Source: Streptomyces sp. D2-8
GTDB lineage: Bacteria > Actinomycetota > Actinomycetes > Streptomycetales > Streptomycetaceae
DNA: 64,000 nucleotides
Reading direction: 5' to 3'
NCBI RefSeq assembly: GCF_023184515.1
Contig: NZ_JAAHBP010000003.1
Coordinates: forward strand, 124,001-188,000
Below, piece after piece: positions 44,147 to 54,231 of the stretch. The position numbers were made by a program, and so were the translations under genes. The notes beneath the pieces are model-generated. The model was not told the origin of the DNA. It did no database searches and worked only from the letters and a program-made list of their open reading frames with translations. How positions within the stretch are numbered: position 1 is the first letter of the stretch; each line of letters starts with the position of its first letter.

Positions 44147-46831
44147 ATGACGGAGGTACGGCCCACGGCCGCCGCCTCGGCTTCCCTGTGGGAGCGCGAC
44201 GAGGAGGTCGCCGCCGTCACGCGGGCGGTCGACAGCCTGTGCGCGGACCGTTCCTCGTCCGGCGGACTGCTGGTCTTCCGCGGCGAGGCCGGACTCGGCA
44301 AGACCGCGCTGCTGGCCGAAACCCGCCGCCTCGCCGAGGCCCGCGGCTGCACGGTCTGGTCGGCGCGCGGCGGCGAGACCCTCAGGTAGGTCCCCTTCAA
44401 CGTGGTACGGCAGTTGCTGCAGCCGGCCCTGGTGTCGATGCTGCCGGAGGAGGCCCGCGAGTACCTCGGCGACTGGTACGACATCGCCGGCCCCGCCCTC
44501 GGCATAGCGGACCCCGGCGGCCGGCAGGCCGACCCGCAGGGCGTGTGCGACGGCCTGGTCGCAGCCGTGCGCCGGCTCGCCCGCCGGGACTGGCCGCTGG
44601 TGCTGCTGATCGACGACGCCCACTGGGCGGACCAGGAGACCCTGCACTGGCTCGCGGGGCTCGCCGAGCGCCTCGACGAGATGTCCGTCCTGGTCGTCGT
44701 CACCCGCCGCCCCGAGGAGGTCTCCGGCGCGAGCGCCCGCCACCTCGACACCGTCGCCGCCGCCGCGGACGGCCCCGTCACGACCCTGAGCGCCCTCACC
44801 CCGGACGCCACGGCCGGACTCACCCGCGCCACCCTGGGCAAGCACGCCGACGCCGCGTTCTGCCGCGAGGTCTGGGCCGTCACCGCGGGCAACCCCTACG
44901 AGGCCGTCGAACTCCTCGCCAAGGTGCAGGACAGCGAGCTCGAACCGGTCGAGGCCCGGGCCGGCGAACTACGCGAACTGAACCGCTCGGCCCGCGGCGG
45001 CGGCCTCGTCGCCCGCCTGGAGGAACTCGGCATCGACGCCACCAGGTTCGCCTGGGCCGCCGCCATCCTCGGCACCGGCATCTCCATCGACCTGGTCGCC
45101 AAACTCGCCACCCTGCGGCCGGACGACGCCCGCCGCTGCGCCGAACTGCTGCGCACCGCACGCATCCTCACCGCGCCCGACCCCGCGACCGGCCGCAGCG
45201 CCGACGGCGACCTGGAGTTCGTCCACCCGCTGATCGCGACCGCCGTCTACAACTCCATCCCCGACGCCCTGTGCACCGCCATGCACGGCATCGCCGCCCG
45301 GATCGTCTCCGACGAGGGACACGGCGCCGCGGCCGCCGCCCGCCACCTCCTGGAGGTCCACCCGGACGACGACGAGGAACTCGTCGGGCAGCTGCGCGAA
45401 GCCGCCCGCGAACATCTCGCCGTCGGCGCCCCCGACGCGGCCCGCCGCTGCCTGGAGCGCGCCCTGAAGGAACCGCCCCGGCCCGAGTCCCAGCCGCACG
45501 TGCTCTACGAACTGGCCGAGGCCACCTTCCTCACCGCGCCCGCCCGCACCATCGGCCATCTGCGGACCGCGCTCGGCATGCCCGGCCTCGGCGGCTACCA
45601 GCGGGTGGACGCCGTCTTCCGGCTCTCCCAGGCGCTGCTGCACAACGACCAGCTGGAGGAGGCCGTCCGCACGGTCGAGGCGGAGGCCGCCCGGCTCCAG
45701 CCGGGTCCCGCCCGGATGCGGCTGCAGGCCGCGCAGTTCATGTGGGAGGGGCTGCACGCCGGCGAGGCCACCTCACCCGGCCGTTCCCAGCGGCTCGCCG
45801 ACCTCGCGAGCACCTGCACCGGCCGGGACAACTCCGAACGCGCCCTGCTCATCCTGCGCGGCTTCGACGCCCTGATGCACGGTGAGAACGCCGAGGAGGT
45901 CGCCGGGCTGTGCGACGGCGCCCTCGTCAACGGCCGCCTGGCTCCCGGACTCGGCTGGACCGACACCGAGTGGGGCATCGAACTGCTGCTGATGCTGGCC
46001 AACGCGTACGGCTTCACCGACCGCCTCGACCGCGCCGAGACCCTCTACAACGAAGCGCTGCGCGCCTACGAGACGGCCGGCTGGAGCGGCGGCCACCTCG
46101 CCCTGGCCCACGCCTACGTCGGGATCGGCCACCGCAGGCGGGGCCGGCTGAAGGAGGCGGAGGCATCCCTGCGCGAGTCGCTGCGCCTCGCCGAGCGCGT
46201 CGGCCGCGGCCTGCCCCTGTACTGGTCCGCGACCTGCAGTCTGGTCGACACCCTGCTCGCCCGGGGCCATGTCGAGGAGGCCTGGGACACCGCGGAACGG
46301 CACGGCTTCGCCCCGCCCTACCCGTCCACCATCGTCCTGCCCGATCCCCGCTCGGTGCGCGGCAGGCTGCTGCTGGCCGTCGGCCGCACCAAGGACGGCA
46401 TCAACGAACTCGAGTCCGCGGAGAAGGCGGCGGCAGCCCGCGGCCACCACAACCCCGTGCTCGTCCCCTGGGCGGCCGACCTCGCCCGCGCCCTCCGCAC
46501 CGAGGACCCGGCCCGGGCGGCCCGGCTCGCCGTCGACGTCCGCCGCCAGGCAGAGCGCTTCGGCACGGACACGGCGATAGGGGAGGCCCTGCGCTGCGCC
46601 GCCGACCTGGAGACGGGCCAGCGCGCGGTCCGGCTCTACGGCCAGGCCGTCACCTACCTGGAGGCCTCGCCCTGCCAGTACGAGCACGCGGCGGCCCGCA
46701 TCGAGTTCGGTATCGCCGCCCGCTCGGCGACCGACCTCCGGCGCGGCCTGGACCTGGCCGTCTCGTGCGGGGCCGACGGGCTGGCGGAACGGGCGCGGAC
46801 CGCGCTCAAGGCCGGTGTCGGACCGGCGTAG
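44147..46831 (+). pseudogene. LuxR-type large ATPase regulator (LAL-like), early stop and no HTH
   Basis: The gene starts at ATG 44147 after GGGGAGGT and encodes a STAND/AAA ATPase: Walker A GEAGLGKT near residue 50 and Walker B LVLLIDDAHWADQ further on, then TPR-like repeats. An in-frame TAG at 44387-44389 (codon 81, between GGETLR and VPFNVVRQLLQ) would truncate it. An internal GTG at 44402 could only restart without the P-loop. The frame ends at ERARTALKAGVGPA, just where this family normally continues into the C-terminal LuxR helix-turn-helix, and the convergent SDR stop lies one base beyond. Both lesions make a functional regulator unlikely. A sequencing error at the TAG is the alternative. 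Confidence 0.78.
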
Positions 46832-46832
46832 T

Positions 46833-47624
46833 TCAGGCGCGCAGCAGCTGGTCGGTCACCGCCGCGAGGCGTCTGCGCACCTCGGGGTCGTAGGCCGCCT
46901 CGTCCGCCCGCGCGGCACGGGTGCCGTCGAAGCAGCGGCCCGAGCCCAGGTCCCGGGTGGCCAGGGCGATCACGCCCGGTGCGCCGTCGGCGACCGTGTG
47001 CCGGGGCGTGATGCCGGCCTCGCGGACCATCGCGGTGTCCATGTGGGTCGCGGGGTGCAGCACGTTCACGGCGACGCCGCTGCCGTCGAGCTCCTCGGCG
47101 AGGGTGAAGGTGTGGGCGGCGAGCGCGAACTTGCTGCGGCAGTACGCCGACAGGCCGCTGTAGCGGCGGGTGAGCTCCGGATCGGCGAAGTCGAGCGGTT
47201 CCTGTCCGGCCGAGCCGACATTGACGATCCGGGCCGGCGCGTTCGCACGCAGCACCGGCAGCAGGGCGCCGGTCAGTGCGACCGGCGCCAGGTAGTTGAC
47301 CGCAAGGCGCAGCTCGTGCCTGTCGGCGCTCAGCTCACGCCCGGAGCCGGGCGGCCCCGCGCCCACGCCCGCGTTGTTGATCAGCACGTCCAGTTCGGGA
47401 TGCGCGTCGCCGACGTGCGCCGCCAGCTCCCGCACCTGCGTCAGCGAGGCGAGATCGGCGACGAACCCCTCGGCGTCGCCCTCGGCCCGCAGCTCCTCGG
47501 CGAGCCGCCCCGTCCGGTCCTCGTCCCGGCCGTGGGCGAGGACGGTGTGCCCGGCACGGACCAGCTCGAAGGCGAGGTGGCGGCCGAGCCCCGACGTGGC
47601 GCCGGTGAGCAGCATCGTGGACAT
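46833..47624 (-). CDS. Short-chain dehydrogenase/reductase
   Basis: This 263-residue protein has the SDR fold. Evidence includes the NAD(P) motif LLTGATSGLGRHLA, DVLINNAGVG, a catalytic Ser in VNVGSAGQEP and the Tyr/Lys pair in YCRSKFALAAH, where YxxxK reads YCRSK. Substrate unknown. ATG 47624 is preceded by TACGGT at 6 bases, suggesting a leaderless mRNA. An internal ATG at 47615 has GGAGG ten bases upstream and is the alternative start. It converges on the broken ATPase regulator and is transcribed away from it. Confidence 0.87.
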   Translation of the reverse strand: MSTMLLTGATSGLGRHLAFELVRAGHTVLAHGRDEDRTGRLAEELRAEGDAEGFVADLASLTQVRELAAHVGDAHPELDVLINNAGVGAGPPGSGRELSADRHELRLAVNYLAPVALTGALLPVLRANAPARIVNVGSAGQEPLDFADPELTRRYSGLSAYCRSKFALAAHTFTLAEELDGSGVAVNVLHPATHMDTAMVREAGITPRHTVADGAPGVIALATRDLGSGRCFDGTRAARADEAAYDPEVRRRLAAVTDQLLRA

Positions 47625-47702
47625 GCCTCCACCGTAGGCACGCGGTCGAGGCATGTGCGCGATACTGCCGGGGCTACGCCCAGCAGTGTCACCTTCCGGC
47701 TC

Positions 47703-48821
47703 TCATGAGGTGCCGTCCTCTTCCGCCAGCACCCGCTGGGCCGTCGCGAACGCCGAGTTCGCCGCCGGCACCCCGCAGTACACGGCCGTCTGGAGCAGCA
47801 CCGCGCCGATCTCCTCCGGGGTGAGTCCGCCCCGGCGGGCCGCGCGGACGTGCATGGCCAGCTCGTCGTAGTGGCCGTGCGCGACCAGCGCGGTGAGCGT
47901 GATCATGCTGCGTTCGCGGCGCGACAGGGTCGGGTCCGTCCAGATCTCGCCCCAGGCATAGCGCGAGATGAAGTCCTGGAAGCGGGCCGTGAACGGTGTC
48001 TGCCGGGCCTGCGCCCGGTCGACGTGCGTATCGCCGAGCACCTCGCGCCGTACGGCCATGCCGCGCAGGGCCCCCTGGCCGATGTGGGCACGCAGGGCGG
48101 TCAGCACCGCCTCCGGGCACTGCGCGGGCGCCAGGTGCGAGGCGCCCGGCAGCTCCACGAGTGCCGCACCCGGCACCGCGTCGGCGATCTCCCGCAGATG
48201 CGCGGGCGGTGTCGCGGGATCCTCGCGGCCGGCGATCAGCAGCGTCGGCACGGCGATCTCCGTCAGCCGGTCCCGCAGATCGAACGCGGCGAGCGCGTCA
48301 CAACAGGCGGCGTACGCGTCCGGGTCGGCGTCCCGGTGGTCCCGCACGAGGCGCGGCACGGTGAAGTCGCCGGCGAACCAGCGCGCGCCTGCGTTCTCCG
48401 CCAGCCCGGCCAGGCCCTCCCGTCGCACCAGCGCGGCCCGCTCCTCCCACGGCTTGGAGCCGTTGAAGTGGGCCGACGAGCAGATGACGGCGAGCGACGA
48501 CAGCCGCTCCGGACGGTGCACCGCGAGATGCAGCCCCACGGCCCCGCCCAGCGACACACCCGCGTACGCGAACCGCTCGATGCCGAGCGAGTCGGCGAGC
48601 GCCAGCACCTGCCCGGCGAGGTCACCGACCGTCGCGCCCGCCCCGATGAGACCGGCCGCCGAACCGCCGTGGCCCGGAAGATCCCAGCGCACCACCCGAT
48701 GGGTGATCGACAGCTCGGGCGCCACCTGGTCCCACAGGGCGTACGACGTGCCGAGCGAGGGACCGAGCAGCAGCGGGGGAGCGGAGACGGGCCCTTCGGC
48801 ATGGTGGTTCAGGAGTTTCAA
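47703..48821 (-). CDS. pcaL: Fused 3-oxoadipate enol-lactonase / 4-carboxymuconolactone decarboxylase (PcaL)
   Basis: This 372-residue protein joins two pathway enzymes. Residues 1 to about 245 are an alpha/beta hydrolase (PcaD) with nucleophile Ser in AGVSLGGAVG and catalytic His in GASHLAPAQ. Residues about 255-372 are a carboxymuconolactone decarboxylase (PcaC) with YAWGEIWTDPTLSRRERSM and HVRAARRGG. It performs two consecutive steps from gamma-carboxymuconolactone to beta-ketoadipate. The start is TTG 48821, overlapping the pcaB stop (TTGA) with GGAG six bases upstream. It is the last gene of the pca operon. Confidence 0.93.
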   Translation of the reverse strand: MKLLNHHAEGPVSAPPLLLGPSLGTSYALWDQVAPELSITHRVVRWDLPGHGGSAAGLIGAGATVGDLAGQVLALADSLGIERFAYAGVSLGGAVGLHLAVHRPERLSSLAVICSSAHFNGSKPWEERAALVRREGLAGLAENAGARWFAGDFTVPRLVRDHRDADPDAYAACCDALAAFDLRDRLTEIAVPTLLIAGREDPATPPAHLREIADAVPGAALVELPGASHLAPAQCPEAVLTALRAHIGQGALRGMAVRREVLGDTHVDRAQARQTPFTARFQDFISRYAWGEIWTDPTLSRRERSMITLTALVAHGHYDELAMHVRAARRGGLTPEEIGAVLLQTAVYCGVPAANSAFATAQRVLAEEDGTS

Positions 48822-50113
48822 CGTCGCTCCAGAGCACGGTCGGTGAGGGCCCCGGCGGAGCCCGTGTAGTGGGTCGGATCGAGGTCGACGTCCGCCAGTT
48901 CCGGTGCCTCGGCGAGGGGGTGCCCCTCGGAGGCCAGCCGGGTGAGGAGCTCCTTGGCACGGGCGCGGCCCAGTACCGGGGCCAGCTCGGCCGACAGCCG
49001 CTCGGAGACGATCAACCCGTGGGTGAGATCCAGGTGTGCGCGCATGGCCTCGGGCCTGACCCGCAGTCCCCGTGCCAGTTCGGCGGCGTCCCGGGCGGCC
49101 CCGCCGACCAGCCGCAGGAGGTCCCGCAGCGGCTCCCACTCGGCGTGCCAGGCCCCGGCCGGACGTTCGTCCTCCGCGGCCAGCGCCCCGTACAGCGTGG
49201 CCGCGAGCTGCGGTGCCCGCCGTGCGGCGGAGGCGATCAGGGTGGACCGTACGGGATTGGACTTGTGCGGCATGGCGGACGAGCCTCCGCCGCTGCCCTC
49301 CACGACCTCGGCGATCTCGGTGCGCGACAGGGTGAGGACGTCCACGGCGAGCTTGCCGAGCGCGCCCGCCGTGAAGGCCAGGCACCCGGCGAGATCGCCG
49401 ACCGGCGTCCGCAGGGTGTGCCAGGGCAGATCGGGTGCCCGCAGGCCGAGTTCCCGGGCGTACGCCTCCGGCAGCCCTGCCGGATCGCTCGCGCCGTACG
49501 CCCCGAAGGCCGCCAGCGTTCCCGCCGCACCGCCGAGTTGGGCGGGCAGCGACTCCCGGACGGCCCGCACCCGGTCCCGTGCGTCCAGCACCAGCGCCCG
49601 CCAGCCGGCCGCCTTCAGCCCGAACGTGGTCGGCACGGCGTGCTGGGTGAGCGTCCGCCCCGGCATCGCGGTGTCGCGGTGCTCGGCGGCCAGCAGCGAC
49701 AGTGCCCGCGCGGTACGGCCGAGGTCGGCGAGGACCAGGTCCATGGCCCGCGCGGCGACCAGCATCGTCGCCGAGTCCATGATGTCCTGGCTGGTCGCGC
49801 CCCGGTGGACGTAGGGAGCGTACGTCTCGCCCACGGCGCTCGTCAGATCCGCGACCAGGGGGATGACGGGGTTGCCGCCCGTACGGGCGCGTTCGGCGAG
49901 GGACCGGACGTCGAAGGAACCGGTGGCGGCCGCCTCGGTCACCGCCGTCGCCGCCTCGGCCGGGGCGAGCCCCAGGGCGGCCTGGGCGCGGGTCAGCGCG
50001 GCCTCCGCGTCGAGCAGCGCCCGCAGATACGCGTGGTCGCCGGTGGCGGCCGCGGCCGCCGAACCGGCCCACCCGGGGGCGAGCAGGCCGGTGTCGCCGG
50101 GGTGAGCTGTCAC
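48818..50113 (-). CDS. pcaB: 3-carboxy-cis,cis-muconate cycloisomerase
   Basis: This 431-residue protein of the fumarase/aspartase superfamily carries the signature SGGGSSAMPHKSNPVRS, with YVHRGATSQDIMDS and GRTLTQHAVPTTFG as substrate-contact regions. It converts beta-carboxy-cis,cis-muconate to gamma-carboxymuconolactone in protocatechuate breakdown. GTG 50113 overlaps the pcaG stop (GTGA). At this length it lacks the extra C-terminal domain of some homologues. Confidence 0.94.
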   Translation of the reverse strand: MTAHPGDTGLLAPGWAGSAAAAATGDHAYLRALLDAEAALTRAQAALGLAPAEAATAVTEAAATGSFDVRSLAERARTGGNPVIPLVADLTSAVGETYAPYVHRGATSQDIMDSATMLVAARAMDLVLADLGRTARALSLLAAEHRDTAMPGRTLTQHAVPTTFGLKAAGWRALVLDARDRVRAVRESLPAQLGGAAGTLAAFGAYGASDPAGLPEAYARELGLRAPDLPWHTLRTPVGDLAGCLAFTAGALGKLAVDVLTLSRTEIAEVVEGSGGGSSAMPHKSNPVRSTLIASAARRAPQLAATLYGALAAEDERPAGAWHAEWEPLRDLLRLVGGAARDAAELARGLRVRPEAMRAHLDLTHGLIVSERLSAELAPVLGRARAKELLTRLASEGHPLAEAPELADVDLDPTHYTGSAGALTDRALERR

Positions 50114-50715
50114 TGGAACTCCAGGAAGACCGTTTCGCCTTCGCCCTGAAGGCGGATGTCGAAACGGTACGTGGCGTCCCCCTCCGCCACGGCGATCAGC
50201 GTGTCGCGGCGAGCGTCCTCCAGCCCGGACAGCAGCGGATCGGCGGCGAGCACCGCCGCGTCGCCCGGCAGATAGATCCGGGTGTACAGGTGCACCAGCA
50301 GCCCGCGCGCGAAGACGCACACGCTGAGGTACGGGGCGCTCCGCCCCCGTGCGCCGGGCCGCAGCGTCCGCGCGTACCAGTGGCCGTTCGCGTCGGTCTG
50401 GATGCGTCCCCAGCCCGTGAACTCCACGCCGTTGCGCCCGAGGAAGCCGCCCGAGGCCGCGTCGCGCCGCATGGAACCGTCGGCCGTCGGCAGGGTGCCG
50501 TCGGGGCCCGGGCCCCACAGCTCGATCAGGGCGTCCGGCAGGGGGTTGCCCTCGCCGTCGGTGACGCGGCCGTGCACGGTGACCGTGTCCGGATGCCCGA
50601 GGGGCGCGATGTCCTCGCCCCCGCGGAACGGCAGGGCGTGACCGTAGAACGGGCCGACGGTGTGCGAGGGGGTGGGCAGCACGCTGTCCGGCCGGCTGGT
50701 GTCGATCTTCGTCAT
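50110..50715 (-). CDS. pcaG: Protocatechuate 3,4-dioxygenase, alpha subunit
   Basis: This 201-residue protein has the intradiol dioxygenase beta-barrel (TVGPFYGHALPF, VHGRVTDGEGNPLPDALIELWGPG, FTGWGRIQTDANGHWYARTL). As expected for the alpha subunit, the iron ligands of the beta chain are not all present. With PcaH it opens the ring of protocatechuate between the hydroxyls. It lies 6 bases after pcaH and overlaps pcaB. Confidence 0.94.
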   Translation of the reverse strand: MTKIDTSRPDSVLPTPSHTVGPFYGHALPFRGGEDIAPLGHPDTVTVHGRVTDGEGNPLPDALIELWGPGPDGTLPTADGSMRRDAASGGFLGRNGVEFTGWGRIQTDANGHWYARTLRPGARGRSAPYLSVCVFARGLLVHLYTRIYLPGDAAVLAADPLLSGLEDARRDTLIAVAEGDATYRFDIRLQGEGETVFLEFQ

Positions 50716-50721
50716 GGCTGG

Positions 50722-51495
50722 TCAGCGCCCTTCCTCGATCCAGGTGGCCTGCGGGCCGTCCAGCACGATGTCCCAGTGGTAGCCCATCGAGAACTCCGGC
50801 ACCGACAGGCTGTGGTCGTACGTGGCGACCAGCCGCTGCCGGGCCGCGTCGTCCGTCACGGACTGGATGATCGGGTCGTAGGGGAACAGCGGGTCGCTCG
50901 GGAAGTACATCTGCGTCACGAGCCGCTGGGTGAACGCCGTACCGAAGAGCGAGAAGTGGATGTGCGCCGGCCGCCAGGCGTTGACGTGCTGGCGCCACGG
51001 GTACGGGCCCGGCTGGACGGTGGTGAAGCGGTAGTGGCCGTCGTCGTCGGTGAGCGTGCGGCCCACCCCGGTGAAGTTGGGGTCCAGCGGGGCGTCGTGC
51101 TGCTCGCGCTGGTGGGCGTAGCGGCCCGCCGAGTTGGCCTGCCAGATCTCCACGAGCTGGCCGCGCACCGGGCGGCCGTCGCGGTCCAGCAGCCGTCCGG
51201 AGACGGTGATGCGCTCACCGATCGGCTCGCCGTCGTGCTGCCGGGTGAGGTCGTTGTCGATCTCGGTGATGTCCCGCTCCCCGAAGGCGGGGGAGGACAG
51301 CTCCACCAGCTCCGGGTCCTGGCCGACGTCGATGGTGACCGGCGGCTGCTTGGGATGCCGGAGCACCGAGGACCGGTACGGCGCGTAGTCGCGGCGCGGC
51401 TGGTGCTCGACGGGCCCCCCGTCGGCGAGCCGCTTCTCGTACGCGGCGCGCCGGGCCGCGATCTCCTGGTCGATGTCGTTCTGGGTGAGAGTCAT
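50722..51495 (-). CDS. pcaH: Protocatechuate 3,4-dioxygenase, beta subunit
   Basis: This 257-residue protein is the iron-binding chain of the intradiol dioxygenase: GQLVEIWQANSAGRYAH, PGPYPWRQHVNAWRPAHIHFSLFG with the His/His and Tyr ligands of Fe(III), and a final DIVLDGP region. It pairs with PcaG to give beta-carboxy-cis,cis-muconate. The 137-base gap upstream, holding a hairpin repeat, separates pcaHGBL from pcaIJF on the same strand. Confidence 0.95.
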   Translation of the reverse strand: MTLTQNDIDQEIAARRAAYEKRLADGGPVEHQPRRDYAPYRSSVLRHPKQPPVTIDVGQDPELVELSSPAFGERDITEIDNDLTRQHDGEPIGERITVSGRLLDRDGRPVRGQLVEIWQANSAGRYAHQREQHDAPLDPNFTGVGRTLTDDDGHYRFTTVQPGPYPWRQHVNAWRPAHIHFSLFGTAFTQRLVTQMYFPSDPLFPYDPIIQSVTDDAARQRLVATYDHSLSVPEFSMGYHWDIVLDGPQATWIEEGR

Positions 51496-51535
51496 GAGCG
51501 TCCCTGAAGGTTCCTACGGTTGTCGTCAACGGGGC

Positions 51536-51620
51536 GAGGAGCGCGCCCTTAAGGGGCGCGGGGCTGGATCGATATGCGGCTCCGCCGCGCGGGCGCGACC
51601 AGCCACGAACGGCCCGCAGC
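51536..51620. repeat. Second copy of dispersed hairpin repeat inside pca operon
   Basis: CGCGCCC (51542-51548) pairs with GGGCGCG (51554-51560) around TTAAG. Downstream are the modules GCGCGACCAGCC and CCCGCAGCCGCG, which recur in inverse orientation at 9251-9330. It occupies the gap between pcaF and pcaH and may act as partial terminator or mRNA processing site in the operon. Confidence 0.65.
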
Positions 51621-51632
51621 CGCGCGGATCGC

Positions 51633-52835
51633 TCAGCGTTCCAGAACGAGGGCGAGACCTTGCCCCACCCCGATGCACAGCGTGGCGACCCCGACGCCGC
51701 TGCCCCGCCGGGCCAGCTGATGGGCCACCGTCCCGGCCAGCCGTGCCCCGGACGCCCCCAGGGGATGACCGAGGGCGATCGCACCGCCCTGCGGATTGAG
51801 GATCGCGGGATCGAACTCGGGCCACTCGGCCACACATCCGAGCACCTGCGCGGCGAACGCCTCGTTCAGTTCCAGCACGGACAGGTCGTCGAATCCCCTG
51901 CCCGCCTTGGCCAACGCCCGGTCGACCGCCGCCACGGGCGCCAGCCCGAAGTAGTGCGGGTCGGTCGCGGAGACACCCGTCGCGCGGACGCGGGCGAGCG
52001 GCTCGCGGCCCGTCGCCTTCAACCCCTCGTCGTCGACGAGCAGCAGCGCCGCCGCACCGTCGTTCAACGGCGACGCGTTCCCCGCCGTCACGGTGCCGCC
52101 CTCCTTGCGGAACGACGGCTTCAGCCTGGCCATCGCCGCCAGGGAGGCTCCCGGCCGGACGCACTCGTCGGCGGCGAAGACCACCGGCTCGCCCTTGCGC
52201 TGCGGAATCTCCACGGACGCCAGCTCACGCTCGAACAGGCCCTCGGCCTGCGCCCGCGCGGCCTTCTCATGGCTGCGCAGCGCGAACTCGTCCTGCTGCT
52301 CCCGGCCGATCTTGTGCTTGTCGGCGATGAGTTCGGCCGACTCGCCCAGCGGGATCGTCCACTGCGGCTCCATACGCGGGTTGACCATCCGCCAGCCGAG
52401 CGTCGTCGAGTACAGCTCGGTGTGCCCGGCCGGGAAGGGCTTGTCGCTCTTCGGAAGCACGTACGGAGCCCGGGTCATGGACTCGACGCCCCCGGCCAGC
52501 GCGATGGACGCGTCGCCGAGCGCGATGGCCCGGGCCGCCTGGATCACGGCCTCCAGACCGGACGCGCACAGCCGGTTGACCGTCACGCCCGGCACGGACG
52601 TGGGCAGACCCGCGAGCAGCGCGGCCATCCGGCCGACGTTGCGGTTCTCCTCCCCGGCCCCGTTGGCGTTGCCGAAGTACACGTCCTCGACCCGGGCCGG
52701 GTCCAGCTCCGGCGTACGGCCGAGGAGTTCGCGTACGGCATGCGCGGCCAGGTCGTCCGGGCGCACGCTCGCGAGGCCCCCGCTGTAGCGGCCGATCGGC
52801 GTGCGGACCGCGTCGACGATGTAGACGTCCTTCAC
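51633..52835 (-). CDS. pcaF: Beta-ketoadipyl-CoA thiolase
   Basis: This 400-residue thiolase has [12 protein letters not shown] (acyl-accepting Cys near residue 90), [26 protein letters not shown] (catalytic His) and CIGVGQGLA (second Cys). It cleaves beta-ketoadipyl-CoA to succinyl-CoA and acetyl-CoA. GTG 52835 overlaps the pcaJ stop (GTGA). Context with pcaIJ favours beta-ketoadipyl-CoA thiolase over acetoacetyl-CoA thiolase. Confidence 0.94.
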   Translation of the reverse strand: MKDVYIVDAVRTPIGRYSGGLASVRPDDLAAHAVRELLGRTPELDPARVEDVYFGNANGAGEENRNVGRMAALLAGLPTSVPGVTVNRLCASGLEAVIQAARAIALGDASIALAGGVESMTRAPYVLPKSDKPFPAGHTELYSTTLGWRMVNPRMEPQWTIPLGESAELIADKHKIGREQQDEFALRSHEKAARAQAEGLFERELASVEIPQRKGEPVVFAADECVRPGASLAAMARLKPSFRKEGGTVTAGNASPLNDGAAALLLVDDEGLKATGREPLARVRATGVSATDPHYFGLAPVAAVDRALAKAGRGFDDLSVLELNEAFAAQVLGCVAEWPEFDPAILNPQGGAIALGHPLGASGARLAGTVAHQLARRGSGVGVATLCIGVGQGLALVLER

Positions 52836-53476
52836 TTCAGGCCCTCCGGCACGGTCAGTTCGGCATCGGTCCTGGCGACGATCTCGTCGGCGGTCACACC
52901 CGGCGCGGTCTCGACCAGGACGAGCCCGTCGTCGGTGACGTCGAGGACGCCGAGGTCGGTGATGATCCGGTTCACGCACCCCTTGCCGGTCAGCGGCAGG
53001 GCGCACTCGGTGAGGATCTTGGGCGAGCCGTCCTTGGCGGTGTGCGTCATGACGACGACGACCGTACGGGCGCCGTGCACCAGGTCCATCGCCCCGCCGA
53101 TGCCGGTGATCAGCTTGCCGGGGACGGCCCAGTTGGCCAGGTCGCCCCGCTCGGACACCTGCATGGCACCGAGCACGGCGACGTCGATGTGCCCGCCCCG
53201 GATCATCGAGAACGACAGTGCCGAGTCGAAGAAGGACGCGCCCGGCAGGACCGTCACCGTCTCCTTCCCGGCGTTGATCAGGTCCGGGTCGACGGCGTCC
53301 TCGGTGGGGTAGGGGCCGGTGCCCAGGATGCCGTTCTCCGATTCGAGGACGACCTCGACGCCCTCGGGGAGGTGGTTCGGGATGAGGGTGGGCAGGCCGA
53401 TGCCGAGGTTGACGTACTGGCCGTCCCGCAGCTCCCGCGCCGCCCGTGCGGCCATCTCCTCGCGCGTCCAGGCCAT
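52832..53476 (-). CDS. pcaJ: 3-oxoadipate CoA-transferase, subunit B
   Basis: This 214-residue family-I CoA-transferase B subunit has the catalytic glutamate in [10 protein letters not shown] and the oxyanion region [11 protein letters not shown]. With PcaI it moves CoA from succinyl-CoA to beta-ketoadipate. The start overlaps the pcaI stop by one base (TGATG). Confidence 0.94.
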   Translation of the reverse strand: MAWTREEMAARAARELRDGQYVNLGIGLPTLIPNHLPEGVEVVLESENGILGTGPYPTEDAVDPDLINAGKETVTVLPGASFFDSALSFSMIRGGHIDVAVLGAMQVSERGDLANWAVPGKLITGIGGAMDLVHGARTVVVVMTHTAKDGSPKILTECALPLTGKGCVNRIITDLGVLDVTDDGLVLVETAPGVTADEIVARTDAELTVPEGLK

Positions 53477-54231
53477 CAGGACCTCACCGTCCGCTGCTCG
53501 ATCTTCTTGTCCGCCGCCTGCTGAGGGGTGAGCGCGAGCACCCGCTGCACGAAGATGCCCGGCAGGTGCACCGCGTCCGGGTCGATCTCGCCGGGCTCCA
53601 CCAGCTCCTCCACCTCGGCGATCGTGACCTGCCCGGCCATCGCGGCCAGCGGGTTGAAGTTCCGGGAGGACTTGTTGAAGAGCAGGTTGCCGTGCCGGTC
53701 GCCCTTCCAGGCCCGGACCAGGGCGAAGTCGGTGCGGATGCCCCGCTCCAGCACGTACTCGGTGCCCTCGAACTCCCGGACCTCCTTCGGCGGCGAGGCG
53801 AGCGCGACCCCGCCCTCACCGTCGTAGCGCCAGGGCAGCCCGCCGTCGGCGACCTGCGTGCCGACGCCGGCCGGGGTGTAGAAGGCGGGGATCCCGGCAC
53901 CCCCGGCCCGCAGCCGCTCGGCCAGCGTGCCCTGCGGGATCAGCTCGACCTCCAGCTCCCCGGCCAGGTACTGGCGGGCGAACTCCTTGTTGGCGCCGAT
54001 GTAGGAACCCGTGACCCGGGCGATCCGGCCGGCGGCCAGCAGCACCGCTAGGCCCGACTCCATCGCCCCGCAGTTGTTGGAGACCACCGACAGCCCGGCC
54101 ACGCCGCGCTCGTACAGTGCCTCGATCAGCACGTTCGGCACACCGCTCAGCCCGAATCCGCCCACCGCGAGCGACGCGCCGTCCGGCACGTCGGCCACCG
54201 CCTCCAGGGCTGTGGCGACCACCTTGTCCAT
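53476..54231 (-). CDS. pcaI: 3-oxoadipate CoA-transferase, subunit A
   Basis: This 251-residue CoA-transferase A subunit has [12 protein letters not shown] (CoA-binding glycines), [12 protein letters not shown] and [19 protein letters not shown]. It is the first gene of the minus-strand run pcaIJF-HGBL. The preceding 205-base gap carries its promoter and shared operators with the divergent MarR gene. Confidence 0.94.
   Translation of the reverse strand: MDKVVATALEAVADVPDGASLAVGGFGLSGVPNVLIEALYERGVAGLSVVSNNCGAMESGLAVLLAAGRIARVTGSYIGANKEFARQYLAGELEVELIPQGTLAERLRAGGAGIPAFYTPAGVGTQVADGGLPWRYDGEGGVALASPPKEVREFEGTEYVLERGIRTDFALVRAWKGDRHGNLLFNKSSRNFNPLAAMAGQVTIAEVEELVEPGEIDPDAVHLPGIFVQRVLALTPQQAADKKIEQRTVRS

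Noticed and set aside
41369..44845. One continuous minus-strand frame joining a transporter and the DUF2510 protein
   Set aside because: Between about 42770 and 43420 this frame reads AnmK sequence in the wrong phase, and DUF2510 has its own start signal at 42766. The continuity is chance after a deletion.
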